From: Chitinophagaceae bacterium IBVUCB1
GTDB taxonomy: Bacteria > Bacteroidota > Bacteroidia > Chitinophagales > Chitinophagaceae
Assembly: GCA_002127285.1 (NCBI GenBank)
Contig: NFUW01000002.1
Span: 257,744-321,743, forward strand
Length of the DNA: 64,000 nucleotides
Reading direction: 5' to 3'
In this document: one piece after another, positions 62,194-64,000 of the stretch
How positions within the stretch are numbered: the stretch's first letter is position 1
Layout: every line of letters starts with the position of its first letter
The notes under the pieces: model-generated
The model's input: only the letters and a program-made list of their open reading frames with translations
The model's database searches: none
Told to the model about the DNA's origin: nothing
Position numbers and translations under genes: made by a program

Positions 62194-64000
62194 GGCTATA
62201 CCGCAAAAACGAACTGCATCCGGCCGCGTAAACTTCGCGAAGATTCATGATGTTGCCGAAACACCTGATCTGCTGGGCATTCAGCTACAATCGTTTCAAG
62301 ATTTCTTCCAGCTCGAAACCACGCCCGATAAGCGTGATAACGAGGGCTTGTTCCGTGTGTTTCAGGAAAACTTTCCTATCACAGACACACGCAACATCTT
62401 TGTACTTGAGTTTCTGGACTACTTTATTGACCCGCCACGCTATACTATCGAAGAGTGTATGGAGCGCGGGCTTACATATTCAGTACCTCTAAAGGCTAAG
62501 CTGAAGTTAAGTTGTAACGACGAAGAACACGTTGACTTTGAAACTATCGTACAAGATGTGTTCTTAGGCAATATCCCATATATGACTCCCCGTGGTACTT
62601 TCGTTATCAACGGTGCCGAGCGTGTAGTGGTATCGCAGTTGCACCGTTCACCGGGCGTATTCTTCGGTCAGAGCGTTCACCCCAACGGTACTAAAATATA
62701 TAGTGCACGTGTTATACCTTTCAAAGGTGCGTGGATGGAGTTTGCTACAGACATCAACAATGTAATGTATGCATACATAGACCGTAAAAAGAAATTCCCT
62801 GTAACAACATTGCTCCGCGCTATTGGCTTTGAAACAGATAAGGACATCCTTGAACTGTTTGGCATGGCCGACGAGGTGAAGACAGACAAGAAAACATTAG
62901 CTAACCATATTGGCCGCCGCCTAGCTGCCCGTGTATTGCGTACATGGACGGAAGACTTCGTAGATGAAGATACAGGTGAGGTTGTTACCATTGAGCGTAA
63001 TGAAGTAGTACTGGACCGTGATAACGTACTGGACGAAGAAAACGCAGCTATGATACAGGAAATGGGTATCCCTACCGTATTCCTGCAAAAAGAAGAAGTG
63101 AGCGGCGATTTCTCAATCATCTATAATACTTTAAATAAGGATACATCAAACTCTGAACTGGAAGCCGTTCAGCACATCTACCGCCAGTTGCGTGGTTCTG
63201 ATGCGCCGGATGACGAAACAGCACGCGGTATCATTGAGAAACTGTTTTTCAGCGATAAGCGTTATGATTTGGGCGAAGTAGGCCGTTACAAAATCAACCG
63301 CAAGCTTGGTTTAGACATCAACCTCGATACCAAAGTATTGAGCAAAGAAGATATTATCTCTATCATCAAATATTTGGTGCGTCTCACAAACGGTAAGGCG
63401 GAGATAGATGACATTGATCACTTAAGCAACCGTCGTGTACGTACGGTAGGCGAGCAGTTGTTTGCGCAGTTTGGTGTTGGTCTTGCACGTATGGCACGTA
63501 CCATCCGCGAGCGTATGAACGTACGCGATAACGAGGTATTTACGCCGATTGACCTTATCAACGCGCGTACACTGTCTTCAGTTATCAACTCGTTCTTTGG
63601 TACATCACAGTTGTCGCAGTTCCTTGACCAAACTAATCCGCTGTCAGAAATAACGCACAAACGCCGTATCTCGGCATTAGGTCCGGGTGGTCTTAGCCGC
63701 GAGCGTGCAGGTTTTGAGGTGCGCGACGTACACTATAGCCACTATGGTCGCTTGTGTACTATCGAAACACCGGAAGGTCCGAATATCGGTCTTATCTCTA
63801 CGCTTTGCGTACACGCTAAGATTAACGATATGGGCTTTATTGAAACGCCATACCGCAAGGTAAAAGAAGGTAAGGTTGACCTGAAACATCACCACTACCT
63901 GAGTGCGGAAGAAGAAGATGAAGCGAAGATTGCACAGGCAAACGTACCGTTGGACGAAAAAGGACACTTTGTAGAAGATAAAATCAAATCTCGCCAAACG
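62194..64000 (+). CDS. rpoB: DNA-directed RNA polymerase subunit beta (5' part)
   Basis: The frame is open to the right edge, 602 codons of about 1270 expected. It starts [40 protein letters not shown]. The RNA polymerase protrusion and lobe signatures ([33 protein letters not shown]) and the rifampicin-site segment [47 protein letters not shown] are present. The key rifampicin-site residues (E. coli Ser512, Gln513, Asp516, His526, Ser531) are all the sensitive-type ones. It has its own promoter and is not preceded by rplJ-rplL, unlike the usual cluster. rpoC presumably follows outside the window. Confidence 0.98.

Overview
The window is a stretch of a Bacteroidota chromosome, most likely a member of the Chitinophagales/Chitinophagaceae group. 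Evidence: type IX secretion (T9SS) cargo with C-terminal sorting domains, GldD and a PorP/SprF-family protein, an S46 dipeptidyl-peptidase, a DUF1800/DUF1501 pair, and promoters of the Bacteroidetes form (TTTG, about 20 bp, TAnnTTTG). Species cannot be named from the sequence alone. I saw no rRNA, tRNA, CRISPR array, transposase or prophage.

Layout: 1-4844 is the 5' part of a very large secreted beta-helix protein that continues past the left edge. 5.1-8.2 kb has purK-purE, a divergent TetR regulator and gldD. 8.3-11.5 kb has a DUF3467 protein, guaA and a periplasmic-binding-protein-like lipid-free secreted protein. 11.5-16.7 kb has surface-glycan genes (a WecA/MraY-type transferase, an unusual WecB-like protein, an O-antigen ligase-like protein) around meaB and a stand-alone LON-domain protein. 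16.8-19.4 kb is coaX, an outer-membrane protein and lptC. 19.5-21.6 kb is an S46 peptidase. 21.7-25.9 kb is the most accessory-looking part: two divergent T9SS cargo genes with tyrosine/tryptophan-rich repeats, between them a self-contained unit for a 32-residue membrane peptide, then an AT-rich SUKH-like orphan immunity gene next to a palindromic repeat. 25.9-30.4 kb has gpsA, an orphan RND/HlyD adaptor and metG. 30.7-35.0 kb is a tandem pair of paralogous T9SS cargo genes. 35.1-38.4 kb is a probable operon SDR-ABC ATPase-ABC permease-surE. 38.5-39.5 kb is marR-yceI with a clear candidate operator. 39.6-41.4 kb is porP/sprF-like and upp. 41.6-46.2 kb is the envelope operon uppS-bamA-ompH-ompH. 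46.3-54.6 kb holds an S41 protease, lipB, two unknown proteins, an APC permease, a flavin-reductase-like protein and lpdA. 54.7-58.0 kb is DUF1800-DUF1501. 58.2-61.6 kb is a TonB-dependent receptor overlapping an acyltransferase. A small Cys-rich lipoprotein and then rpoB (cut by the right edge) close the window.

How it fits together: most genes are housekeeping (purines, pantothenate, lipoate, aminoacyl-tRNA, glycerolipid, uracil salvage, transcription) or envelope biogenesis (BamA, Skp/OmpH, UppS, LptC, T9SS components). The variable part is mainly T9SS surface cargo, whose genes show duplication and sequence exchange. The best candidates for something undescribed are the 32-residue peptide unit with four GTTAAC palindromes (23156-23525), the WecB-like protein lacking all four known catalytic residues (12708-13793), the SUKH gene with its repeat (25190-25905), and the MarR operator pair (39512-39566).
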